Source of the DNA: Phoronis australis
Taxonomy: Eukaryota > Phoronida > Phoronidae
Length of the DNA stretch: 64,000 bases
Reading direction: 5' to 3'
NCBI GenBank assembly: GCA_002633005.1
Contig: NMRA01000393.1
Location: 234,034 to 298,033 of the forward strand
The position numbers were made by a program, and so were the translations under genes. Under the pieces are notes generated by a model, which ran no database searches, was not told where the DNA came from, and worked only from the letters and a program-made list of their open reading frames with translations. Below are positions 1-10,782 of the stretch, piece after piece. Numbering within the stretch: position 1 is the stretch's first letter; each line of letters opens with the position of its first letter.

Positions 1-125
1 AAAATGGCGGGAAAATTTTGCGACCTGGCATTTACGAATGCGAGCTGGATTTTGAAAATGCGACCTGGGATTTTGGCTAGGTCGCAAAATGCGACCTGGC
101 GATTTTAATAGCGTCGAGCCCTGTA
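1..125. repeat. Fragment of an interspersed repeat with reiterated 'gcgacctgg' motifs
   Basis: The motif gcgacctgg or a close variant recurs four times, spaced by short AT-rich text, with one inverted copy (ccaggtcgc-like, around 77-85). The pattern stops near 125. It is cut by the window edge, so type and full length cannot be told. No reading frame of interest. Confidence 0.35.
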
Positions 126-1868
126 ACGCATAATCATATTAATATTTCATCAGAAGCCTACCTATGTCTGCCAAAAGTGAGCCAGCTTGCAAAGACAAAA
201 TAAATTCTTTGACCAATGGCCATGCTCGCAGTCGGCGGTCACTGAAGTGTGGCGCCATCTTGTTGTAGACATCATGAACGTAAGTTCTCTCCAGGTGCTC
301 TGGATTCGATTCATGGTCTCTGCGGGAGTCGCCATCCATTGCCTAGAGTCAAAGAAGAAAATAAGCACCAGCTTTGAAATACTTCAGCACACTTGTGTTG
401 CCTCTAGGAAATATTTACTGAAAACATAGCAAACATGATTGTCTGGAGTGAAGTACAAAGTTTGATGATAATTCATAATATCCATGCAATCGTTACTGAA
501 GAAATGCAACAGAAACTTTCAGTGATGTCACCCATATGAAGGCCCTGCCATTTGTACTAACACATCTGGTTATTGCGCTGTATGGGTCTCCCATAAATGC
601 TAAGAGGAAAATGTATTAAAAAGGCCTCTTTCAATCAATCATTCGCGGGATTGCTGGTTCCCATCAGTGGTGAAGGGACCAAGACTGGAACATAAAGGAG
701 TACAACTGTTTATTTCCTGGCTGGACAACAAGAAACTTAAACAACTTTTGTTGGTATGTTGCCGAGGACAGTATATTTGGAACAGACAACTAGTAAACAA
801 CATTTCCAAGTGTAGCAGAGGTGAATCAATAAACAACATGCCCTGGGCCACTGGTAGCTATTGAAAGCTTTCACATAAATAATCTCTTCCAGAGTTAATT
901 GTAAATGTCAATGGCTTTGTTGGATTTATTTTTAGGCTAACACACTCACATGAGTGTGTACTCCCTGCCCTGTTGTAATCTCAAATTAGGGTAAAATTTT
1001 GAAAGTTAATGTCCACAAACACTTTAATGTCTAAATGCCTTTATATTTAATTGCACTTTGTACTGAATGTTAAACCTAACATCAACAAGCCTTTAAGACC
1101 AGTGCAACAGTACATGAGATTGGCAAGCAAGGCATGTAGAAACACAAATGTCAGTTCAGTTTTTATAAGAAAGTAAATGAAGGAAAGACAGCTTTACACA
1201 ACAATAGAGGGGTTTAACACAATTAAAAGCAAAGCTAAAGCATGTAAACAATACAAGAAAAACTCAAGCACAAACGACAGGTACAAATAGATAACCTTTA
1301 GGTCTTCAAAACTGACCCATAGATTTGAAGCCTTGTGCTCAATTGACCTTATAATAGACACATCCCCGATGCATACCTGTGTTAAGGTAATCATTGTCTT
1401 CGTGCAATGTAAATTCAGTTAAAATTTTAGGACAATTCTCTAACATTCCTATGTTGGCACTCAAATATGTGCTGGTAGCGAGACTTAAAAGGGGACTGTA
1501 GTCAAAATAATGTTGCAGTTAATCGGTTCTAACATACAAATAAAACTCACATTTGCCTGACTTGCGTGCCAAAACAAAAGCCAATTCGTATACATGGTTA
1601 AAACACTGAATTCCAAAAGCGATCGCTGATTGGCTGATGTGCCAGTGACGTGAATGGCGGGGTATCCTCTGCTTTACACATTCATTGCATATGTCATATT
1701 TTGAAGACTTTACATCATAATTTATCATTGTATCAATCGTCCTTATTTTTATTGTTTGCCACAGTGCTGTAAAAGGTTCGCTATGCCTTTTTTATGGCAC
1801 CTGGTTGCTCAAACTCTTCGAAAAAGGTGTCTTCTAAAGGGTTGGTCATCGCACACCATCGCCGAGTT
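126..1868. other. Unannotated AT-rich stretch
   Basis: No coding exon, RNA gene or element end could be recognised. Open frames are under 85 codons, overlap on both strands and have no recognisable protein character. Confidence 0.4.
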
Positions 1869-2680
1869 ACCCAAGCCTTGGCCCAAAGCTGTATACTAAA
1901 TATAGGCTTACAGGTTTGAGCCGATATGGGTAAAAAATGGACAAATAAAATCTGACTCAAAATTAATGTCATTAAAACTAATCTCATCCTTGTGTAAACC
2001 TAGGAAACAGGGTCCTTGAGTAAACTAACTTCTGTATTTACCGGTGTTGGAAAAGTTAGCGATCCTTCATCGGCTGCTGTTAAAATTGTGATGTGCTCTC
2101 TTGAGTCAGCTTTTTGCGATTACGTCACCTGACCTTTATCAGTTTCTTTTCCCCCGATTCTTTTATCAAGTGTTCGTCGCTGACGGTACCTATAGGTTAC
2201 GTACATGTTATAACAAATTATCGGAACTTGTTTCATTTTGTTACAAGTTTTTAGTATTTTTATACCAGCAAACTGTATTTCAAAACAACCTTGGTGCTGC
2301 GAAGCTGTCATCATGTCTCGAAAGACGTCTCAATTTTTAGGAAATGGCATGTGCGCCGTGTCACGAGCGTGCTGTTTTTGAAACGACGACACACTTCTTT
2401 GTTAAAAAGGCGACAAATTATGCTACCAAATGACGTTTATTTGATTGTTTTCCACTTAAACGGCTGCAACGAACAATGGGAGTGCCGGGTAACTACCAGA
2501 TTTTGCATGTGCCCCCGCCGGTCCGTTAGCTTTATATGTTGATGTAGCCTAAGCTTTACGACGAGGTGACGAACACAAGTCAACTATACCCAGGTAGTCA
2601 ACGGCTGTCTGAAATTTCGGGGTTAACGGAGCTCAAATAACAGTGGTAAGATAGTCTTCATACAGCTGTAGTAGGTAACT
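1869..2680 (+). repeat. Dispersed repeat, copy 1 of a pair (partner at 60787-61725)
   Basis: This stretch aligns colinearly and in the same orientation with 60787-61725. Shared landmarks in order are an aagctgtata start, a ggtgttgg block, tcatcatgtctcgaaagacgtc versus its tcatcatctcccgagagacgtc counterpart, cacttaaacggctgca, ttttgcatgt and an agtcttcatacagc end. Divergence is substantial, so it is an old dispersed repeat, not a recent duplication. This copy lacks the tRNA-like insertion of the partner and so shows the empty site. It has about 35 extra bases near 2570-2610. No coding potential was recognised. Confidence 0.75.
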
Positions 2681-3017
2681 AATACCAACCCTTCAAGTTT
2701 ACAGAGCTGAGTATTATTCAGAATAAAATACAGTTCCCTATTAATAATCTCTTTCCTTGTCACTCCACGCAAAACCTCGAGTCTTGAAGGGCTACTACAG
2801 CACCTGAGTATGCTCCTGCATGCCATCAATACTTCGCTTACAAGGAAAACACACTTCTAAAGACACGCAAAGATTTACACCGCTGCTCCTTCAGCCATGT
2901 TCTTACAGGTTTTCACCAGAATCATAGAGAGCGTGGGGCCTGTCAGTCGGACACAGTTGTGAAGACTCTATTATGGATTGAAGATAAACGAACATGTGTA
3001 TAGGTAAACTGGGAGGA

Positions 3018-3201
3018 TTTACAAACGCTGGTCATAATTAACAATACCATAAACTTATTATGGTTTACAAACGCTGGTCATAATTAACAATACCATAAAC
3101 TTATTATGGTTTACAAACGCTGGTCATAATTAACAATACCATAAACTTATTATGATTTACAAACGCTGGTCATAATTAACAATACCATAAACTTATTATG
3201 G
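3018..3201 (+). repeat. Minisatellite, 46 bp x 4
   Basis: Units start at 3018, 3064, 3110 and 3156, each beginning tttacaaacgctgg, and are nearly identical. It lies inside repeat R1 copy A; copy B has a single diverged unit near 36740. Confidence 0.95.
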
Positions 3202-3660
3202 TTTATTCTTTTAGTATACAACTAATAAAACTACATTACAAAGAATTAACAGAAACAAAACACAGTGACAAATAAGATGTTGATAGCTTTTAAGACAATG
3301 CTTATTGCCCAGATTTGTTGAATTACTTTCTAACCGGAAAACTGATACATGGTAGTCAGCTGGTGATGAAACATGTGTGGTGAAGATTAACTATTACTAG
3401 CTTCAAAGTTAATGAGAAAATCCAATAGATGAATGAGGTGGGTTGGTGGGTGACAGCTGACTACTAAGTTTCACAGAGGATCAATATTCTGCCAATTTGT
3501 TTTGGCACTTCAAGCTTCAAAATAAAATCAAAAGATAGAGAACCCAGCAGGAAACAGAACAAAGTGCTACCTAGACTGGAGTATTAAAAATAAAATGATA
3601 AAAACAGTAATGAAACATATTTAAAACCAACGATAGTTTGGGAAATGCCCATTAAGAAAG

Positions 3661-3840
3661 TAATGCAAGCAGATTTATTTGCTTCAATACAAAGAGCATG
3701 CTGAATTATAAGCATTATAAAAGTAATGCAAGCAGATTCATTTGCTTCAATACAAAGAGCATGCTGAATTATAAGCATTATAAAAGTAATGCAAGCAGAT
3801 TCATTTGCTTCAATACAAAGAGCATGCTGAATTATAAAAG
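3661..3840 (+). repeat. Minisatellite, 63 bp x about 2.9
   Basis: Units start with taatgcaagcag at 3661, 3724 and 3787. The unit length is a multiple of three, so open frames with a 21-residue repeat arise on both strands. They have no start context or family resemblance and are taken as non-coding. Copy B of R1 has one unit. Confidence 0.93.
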
Positions 3841-3851
3841 TTGTCTGAGGG

Positions 3852-4097
3852 CAAATGGAATCTCAGCTGTGACTAGTATAATTGAGATATTCTCCAAATG
3901 TACCTCAACTTTCAAATGGAATCTCAGCTGTGACTAGTATAATTGAGATATTCTCCAAATGTATCTCAACTTTCAAATGGAATCTCAGCTGTGACTAGTA
4001 TAATTGAGATATTCTCCAAATGTATCTCAACTTTCAAATGGAATCTCAGCTGTGACTAGTATAATCGAGATATTCTCCAAATGTACCTCAACTTTCA
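3852..4097 (+). repeat. Minisatellite, 61 bp x 4
   Basis: Units begin caaatggaatctcagctg at 3852, 3913, 3974 and 4035, with one or two substitutions between them. It directly follows the 63-bp array inside R1 copy A. The matching single unit in copy B begins near 40050. Confidence 0.95.
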
Positions 4098-4100
4098 AAC

Positions 4101-5311
4101 CAATTAAAACAAAATAAATTACCAAATATGTATTTCTGTATTTCTCAAGTCCTTCAAATATTCAGTTGTCAGCACAAACCACTCCAAATGTGTGATCAGA
4201 GCTATTTATTGGAAAAACTTGAACAGGAAAAGAATTAAACATGACGTAGCATATCTTTCATTCACTGAAAAATGATGAAATAAAATTTCCCTTGTCAGCC
4301 ATTGTGTCCTTATTAGGTGAGATCAGTTTGCAGTGGTCACAGCTGCTCAGAATCTGTAAAATTAATCCAGACCCTAGATATATTACACGTTATTACATCA
4401 GACAGTTAGGCCTGGCTATGGCCCTTTGTTGAAAACTGCATAGAATTTGGGGTGTTTTTTGTGTAACTTAGATAATTCATTATGTTTTGATGGGACTGAC
4501 CAACTCAACAGACATGTTAGATATTAGTTATTATTAAGTCTAAATTAAGATTATTGGTTTGGCGTACTAGGAAGGGTCACTAGATTTGCTCATCCCTTTT
4601 TACAATCACGTCAGTGTTACCATTGCCATATAGACACATCTTCTCACATCAACTGGAATGTGTTACAACACGACTGGTTAATAACACAGAGTAGGTTTTA
4701 GATACACGGGCAAATCAAAAAGAAGTGCAAAATAGAAATCAATTTTATTGTCTGCAAAACACTAATGCCAACAACCAAACGCGCGCCAACCAAACAAAGC
4801 CAGGATTCCGTGAAGATGACAAGGTTTTGATTGAAAAAGCAGGCGTCGCAACTGTATGTACTCCCAGTTGGAAGGACATGCAAACAACTTCTTAAACAGA
4901 CCCATGTTCAGCGGCGAATTCCATATCCACCATCATTCACACAGATGGAGACAAACCCCAACACAAGAAATCCCGCGGTGAAACTGTCTAGCTGTGCTGT
5001 CTCATTAGGTCAAGCCATTGCTCATGTGGGGAAGCCCTGCTGACTTATTTATTTACAAATATTTGAAGTTTTAGTGTTACAACTTCAAAAACTATTTATT
5101 ACGGTAGATTCTAACTTAAACATTTGTTCGAAAGCTGAATGCAGTTTTATGGTTAATTTTGAAATGAAACAGTTAACAATAAGTAACCAAGTTTACTTTA
5201 CATTGCACAAGTTAGCATGTTTTTACAAAGTTGCGTCAAGTGGTTGAAAGTTTCAGACACGTGAAGTTTTTCGACAAAAAATATTGTTTTCTCAGTTCAT
5301 GTGAATAAACA
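4101..5311. other. Unannotated stretch
   Basis: AT-rich, with no recognisable exon, RNA or element end. The longest open frames (61-70 codons near 4698-5043) look random. Confidence 0.4.
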
Positions 5312-5451
5312 AATCCTACAATCGTCTCAGGTTTATGACATGGGCAAAACCTCTTAGAAATTACATCAAAATCCCTCGGCGAGCCTCGGGATTTTGAGGA
5401 CATTTCTAAGAGGTTTTGCCCGTGTCAAAAACGTGAGACTCGAGTAGGATT
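5312..5451. mobile_element. 140-bp near-perfect inverted repeat (MITE-like hairpin element)
   Basis: The left arm starts aatcctac and runs through gggcaaaacctcttagaaat. The right arm is its reverse complement, running through atttctaagaggttttgccc and ending gtaggatt. The arms meet near 5381, so the whole element can fold into one hairpin with a few mismatches. No clear target duplication is visible. It could be a MITE or a solo palindromic end of a larger element. Confidence 0.75.
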
Positions 5452-6253
5452 CTCTATTAATATTAAACTTATGTCAAGCATTCCATTTCATACCAACTTA
5501 TCTCAACTTTCATTCCAATCTGTACAAAGGCATTTGGTGGTTCAAGATCCATAAAATTTTCGGTTTCCCGTCGGTTGATACCTTTAATATCGAGTGAGTC
5601 ATATTACTTTTTCAACGCCACTCTCTGTACGTTTTGTATTTATCCCATACGCTTTGAATTCCTAAGTTTCATTCATTTTTTGGCAGATTTTTTAAATACT
5701 TCACCCAAACTGTTCACGTGGCAGATCACATTGACCTTAAGTACCCTTTGAACATTTCATGTCAGAGAGAACTGTTAAAGTACAGTAGTACTGGATACGG
5801 GGATAAATTGAACAATGGGAAGGCACCCCGTCTCCTTAATAGATATGCCACGAGTCTAAGGTAAATTGTCCACCATCTCGAATAATTAATACCCTGGAAA
5901 AACAAACTCTATGCCTTTCCCACGTAATTGGATGAGAGATTATTAGGAATTAAAAGAGTTCAAAGCGCTATTTTGCGAAAATACCAATTTGATTCTCAAG
6001 TGGTTGCAGTCATGTCCTTCCCAACATGTTGAGGATTGTCACACTAATTTTTCTTCCAGATTATACCTTGTAATTGCTCAATTATTGGAGTGCATTGTAG
6101 AATTCCGATGTTGTCGGTAAAAATCCATTGATTAGCAAGGTACGACCCAAGTTTTCATGAAGTCCACACCAGAGTCTAAGTATTCAGATCCAGTGTTTGC
6201 CCAAGATATGAAGTAAAAGCAAGTCTTTAAATGATTTCAATTGATGAAGCCTT
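5452..6253. other. Unannotated stretch
   Basis: No gene, repeat array or element end was recognised. Confidence 0.35.
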
Positions 6254-6305
6254 CAGTCCCCGACATCAGGTCAGTCCCCGACATCAGGTCAGTCCCCGAC
6301 ATCAA
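6254..6305 (+). repeat. Short tandem repeat, 18 bp x about 3
   Basis: Units cagtccccgacatcaggt start at 6254, 6272 and 6290. Confidence 0.9.
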
Positions 6306-8629
6306 AATTCACCATATTTCATAAAAATCTGTCAAGGAACTTCAAACAAACAAAGGAAAAACAAAAAAAAATGAAATTGCCACATTAGGGGGCACAGCGT
6401 CAACCTGAAAGCTGTCGTCTATTGTTATCTTCATATAAATACACTTACTTATAATGATCCTGCAGTGAGTTTAGGAGATACAGCTATGGGCGCAAAACAA
6501 AACTACCACTAAGAGGCACCACAGTATTCAAAGCCGACATCGTCAACGTTCTCATCACACTGAAAACATATACGCCAATTTTCAAAATCATTCTTAGAGT
6601 GGTTTGGTTGATAGAGAGGTGGACGCTTAAAAAACAGACTCAAAAACAGTAAAGCAAAATACCTCGAATCCATCCAAAAGTAGCAGGATAGCGTCCTCTC
6701 ACTAATACATGCCTTAAATCTGTCAAATTTTATGAAAATCCGTTGAGGACCTTTGAAGATACAAAGGTTAACGTAAAAACTAAAATTGACACAAGGGGGC
6801 GCAACTGTAGTCCGATCGATGTGAAAGTCGTCGATGTTCTTTCCCAACATCATATAAATATACTTGCAACATTTAGTAAAAGATCCTGCAAATGGTTTAG
6901 GAGATACAGCCATGGGCGCAAAAGAACAAAATTGCCACTAGGAGGTGCCACAGTAGTTGAAGTCGTCAGAAAATCATCGTCATCTGCCCTCTTTACAGTA
7001 AGAACAAATATGCCAATTTTCGAAATCATACCCAGAGCGGTTTGGTTGATAGAAGGGCGGACGCAAAAAAAAAGATTCGAAAACAGTAAAAATGGCCACT
7101 AGGTGGCGCAAAGTATCTCAAATCCACTTGAAAACGAGTGGATGGTATCATAGATGCCTAACTGCCAACTTTTATGACAAGAGCAACGCAGAGCGTTGAA
7201 ATGCGCCCACAATTGCACCGCATATGGTATCCTTCTAGGGTTGTTTATTGGTACCATAAAGTGGCCAGTAGGCTGTACTTTGCAAAATGGAAAGGCATGG
7301 TCATTGTCTCCTCAATAGGCTAGGGGCAAAATGTGAGTAATCTTCATAATACAAGCACATCCTATACACCAGTTGCTTAAAGCACCACAGAAACATAGAA
7401 TTAAAAACAAATTCACCAACATACGAGATTAGCACAGCATTAGAATGCCAGAAACAAATTTCTACTTGGAACTTTTCCTTCACAGTCACGAAGTAACACA
7501 AAGTATACACCTGAAGACCTATGAAAATACAGAGGTCAATGTAAAATACTAAAATTGCCACTAGAGGCAAATACTAAAATTGCCACTAGAGGCATACCGG
7601 TAATCAGAATCATCCTAAAGTCGTCATCGTCCGTTGTCAACATCACATAAATACACTTGCTAAATTTAGTAAAGATCCTGCAAACGGTTTGGGAGATACA
7701 GCCATGGGCGCAAAAAAAAAAAACTGCCACTAGGAGGCGCCACAGTAGTCCAAATCGTCTGAAAATCATTGTCAGCTGTCTTCCTTATAGTAAGCACATA
7801 CACGCCAATTTTCACAATCATCCTTTGAGCGGTTTGGTTGATAGAGGGGTGGACGCAAAAATACAGACTCGAAAACAGTAAAAATGGCCACTAGGTGGCG
7901 CAAACTACGTCGAATCCATCTGAAAACAGTAGGATAGCGTCATCTCACTAATAGGTGCCTACATACCAAATTTCATGAAAATCCGTTCAATACTTTTGAA
8001 GATACAAAGGTAAGCGTAAAAAACTAAAATTGCCACTAGGGGGCACACCGGTAGTCGGATCCGACCAAAAGTCGTCATCTTCCGTTGTTAACATCATATA
8101 AATATACTTACACAATTTGTAAAGATCCTGCGAACGGTTTAGGAGATACAGCCATAGGCGCAAAAAAACAAAACTGCCACTAGGAGGCGCCACAGTAGTC
8201 GAAATCGTCGGAAAATCATCGTCAACCATCCTCTACATAGTAAGCATATACATGCCAATTTTCACAATCATCCTTCGAGCGGTTTGGTTGATAGAGGGGT
8301 GGACGCACAAAAACAGACTCGAAAACACTAAAAATGGCCACTAGGTGGCGCAAACTATGTCGAATCCATCTGAAAACGGCACGATAACGTCATCTCACTA
8401 ATAGGTGCCTACATATCAAATTTCAAAATAATCCGTTCAGGACTTTTGAAGATAGAAAGGTAAGCGTAAAAAACTAAAATTGCCACTAGGGGGCACACCG
8501 GTAGTCGAATCCGTCCCAAAGTTCGCACATGCCGTCCCATTCATGAATGGAACATATGTGCCAAATTTCATGAACGTATGTCAAAGGGTTTTGGAGATAG
8601 AGCAGCGGACGCCGGACGCCGGACGGACG

Positions 8630-8656
8630 CCGCCCGGACGGACGGACGGACGGACA
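8630..8656 (+). repeat. ACGG microsatellite at the 3' side of the nested pearl-like element
   Basis: Four or five uninterrupted ggac units sit between the last core and the terminal hairpin. A cggacgcc-rich stretch precedes it. Tetranucleotide ACGG tracts at this position are described for pearl elements of bivalves. Confidence 0.85.
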
Positions 8657-8671
8657 AAGATGACTGCATAA

Positions 8672-8699
8672 TGCGTCCACATATAAATATGTGGGCACA
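8672..8699 (+). other. 3' terminal hairpin of the nested pearl-like element
   Basis: TGCGTCCACATA, a TAAA loop and TATGTGGGCACA form a 12-bp stem with at most one non-Watson-Crick pair. The same hairpin occurs at 14774-14801 and 33126-33153. Confidence 0.85.
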
Positions 8700-9105
8700 T
8701 AAAAATCCATTGAGGACCTCCAAAGATACAGAAGTAAGCATAAAAAACTAAAATTGCCACTTGGGGGCACATCAGTAGTCGGAGAGGTCTGAAATTTGTT
8801 GTCATTCGTCGTCAGCTTGATAGGAGCACATTCTGCCACATCTCATAAAGATCCTGAGTGGTTTAGGATATACAGCTGCGGATGCCGGACAACGGACGCC
8901 CGGACAGAGATATATATATGCGACCACAGCGCATAATAATCATCACATTAGGTGGCACAGAGGTTGCCCGATCGGTCTGAAACTCGTCAGCTGTCACCAG
9001 CTTCATAGGAACAAATCTGCAAAATCACATTAAAACCTTGCAAGGGGTTTAGGAGAAACAGCAGAGGCAGCCTGACGCCCAGACAGAGAGCATGTCACGC
9101 ACACA

Positions 9106-10562
9106 TGTACATATTTATTATTTATTATTTATTATAATGAATGCTATGCAAAAAATAACAGCTATGCCTCTTGGGCTTATGGTCACCTGACACAATTAAA
9201 CATATGAGTGGTACTAGTTCATGGCACAGGCTTAACTCTTGTGGCAATCTTGAGGGCATTACAATATTATAAAAACTGCAAGAGCTTCTGGATAACTCAG
9301 AAACAAGTCTAGAAGGGAGGACTCACCCTGGACTCCCATCTTAAATGACTGATGTCTTGTGCAAACTGTGTTCTAAATGTTTGGTCAACAATCTATCTCC
9401 TTCAGGTGACACAGGGTTATGATTGGCTGCATGGTACATTGGACTATTGACAAGTATGCAGCCATTGACAAACAATGAACAAACACTTCAACAATGAGCA
9501 ATCAATAACTTATTAACTTATACCCTGTGGTCATCCTAGTTTCAGTGTGCAAAGATGAACCAAGAGCATCAGAGGAAAGAAAATTGAGCAGTTCAGAAAG
9601 CAGACCTGAGTATGACAGATGGTCTGAGTAAGCTAAATGTTGGCATGATATTCTATGAACACTAGAACAAGATATAATACAATGAGCTAAATGTTGGAAT
9701 GATATTCTATGAACAGTGTCCTGAGCATGTTTACAACACCAATATTTAGAATCAACACTCAGCTCCTGTCACTTCTTCAAGTGGTTCACTCTGATTACAT
9801 TCGACATGCAAAAAATCCATACTAAATACGTAAAACAAAGAGGAATACATCTGATGTAAGTTTGTCTCAACTTTCCCAAATGAGCCAACCATGCCAAAGA
9901 TAAGAACATCTGCATGACAACTTTTTCTGTCTCCAATGTTGAATGGTGCTCAACACCAAATCTGGCCACATTGCGTATAATGGGTATATTTCACCTCAAG
10001 TAAAACAAGAAGGAAATGAAAGCGCTCTGATGAGCGACACCTGGTGAAATCAATTGAAAATTTAAAGGTGAGTTGGACAACAAAACTTTTCAATAACCAG
10101 TAATTTCCTGACTTAAACCAACCTACATCAAATGATAAACCAATGAAAGTGTTGAGAAATGTGGTAATAAAAGCAGTCAATAAATCAGTAAATCTTGAAT
10201 AACTTGAAAACAATGAGTCATAGCGAGAAACCAAGTTGAACACACATTGCAAATAGCTCACGAGGCGATCCATTTACATACAAAATTTGAAACGGTGAGG
10301 TGAAAGGATCACAGAGCTAGAATTAAAAATATGTTGGTCACTGAGCAACAATAAATTGCACCAGAATTTGCCCCCAAAACAATAGTCTACAAGCTATTTA
10401 TTAGATAAACAATGTATAAAAATTTCATGTTGATCAGACAAAAAATGCAATCTTTAACACAAATAAATTGACAGGCCAACAAAGTAGAGTTAGAAATAAA
10501 TGAATTCAAGAAATCTCAAATTTAATGTTAAGTCGTAGCGAGATTGCACAACACTTGAAATC
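9106..10562. other. Unannotated stretch
   Basis: It starts with a short tta-rich tract (9110-9140). A phrase of about 20 bases around gctaaatgttgg-atgatattctatgaaca occurs twice (about 9634 and 9684). No gene was recognised. The 107-codon minus frame at 9950-10273 has no recognisable domain. Confidence 0.35.
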
Positions 10563-10782
10563 ATTCAACACACCAATATTGAGAATTATTCAACACACCA
10601 ATATTGAGAATTATTCAACACACCAATATTGAGAATTATTCAACACACCAATATTGAGAATTATTCAACACACCAATATTGAGAATTATTCGACACACCA
10701 ATATTGAGAATTATTCAACACACCAATATTGAGAATTATTCAACACACCAATATTGAGAATTATTCAACACACCAATATTCA
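10563..10782 (+). repeat. Minisatellite, 25 bp x 9
   Basis: The unit attcaacacaccaatattga-gaatt is repeated nine times from 10563 at 25-bp spacing, with a single substitution (cgacac in one unit). It is highly homogeneous, so it is young or maintained by slippage/conversion. Confidence 0.97.

Larger units (their letters stand above)
2977..4100 (+). repeat. Dispersed repeat R1, copy A, with three internal tandem expansions
   Basis: The stretch is homologous to 36705-36801 plus 39088-40110 (copy B). Blocks shared in order: gaggatttac-aacgctg, tttattcttttagtatacaac, gatagcttttaag, cctaaccggaaaactg, a gaagattaacta block, aagtttcac, aaaatcaaaagatag, gcatgctgaa and catggaatctca. Copy A carries tandem arrays at three places where copy B has one unit. 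Copy B is interrupted by a 2.28 kb transposon, so copy A supplies its empty site. No gene was recognised inside. Confidence 0.8.
7177..8700 (+). mobile_element. Nested pearl/Helentron-like element with complete ends
   Basis: The 5' end begins acaagagcaacgc and contains a small hairpin (caacgc-aga-gcgttg), followed by atgcgcccaca. Core units lie near 7583, 7725, 7886, 8030, 8178, 8337 and 8482. They fall into three subtypes (gccactag followed by ggGGCac, gAGGCGCc or gTGGCGCaaa) that recur every 450-452 bp, a three-part higher-order repeat. The 3' end has a cggacgcc/ACGG microsatellite (8600-8656) and a terminal hairpin (8672-8699). Flanks join as ttttatg/aaaaatcc, which restores the core phrase of the outer element, so this copy inserted into it. 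No long target duplication is seen, as expected for Helitron-type insertion. Confidence 0.75.
6360..9105 (+). mobile_element. Outer pearl/Helentron-like non-autonomous element, interrupted by a second copy
   Basis: It is made of diverged core units of about 145-160 bp, each containing a 'gccactag-g-ggc' block and a panel of shared phrases (aggagatacagcc, ccaattttcacaatcat, tcgaatccatc). Units are visible near 6380, 6507, 6655, 6785, 6934 and 7092, then again from about 8756 after the nested element at 7177-8700. The 3' part near 8885-8935 has a degenerate ggac/gccgg-rich stretch and gcgcataataat, and core-like text continues to about 9105. Architecture matches pearl/HINE-type elements (tandem core, ACGG-like microsatellite, 3' hairpin). 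The family name is inferred from architecture only. Minus-strand open frames over these cores (for example 6509-6913) look like by-products of the tandem cores. Confidence 0.7.

Noticed and set aside
6509-6913. 134-codon minus-strand frame (and similar ones over the pearl-type cores)
   Set aside because: It recurs in fragments wherever the core repeats occur, follows the tandem core, and has no independent protein family. It is a by-product of the repeat.
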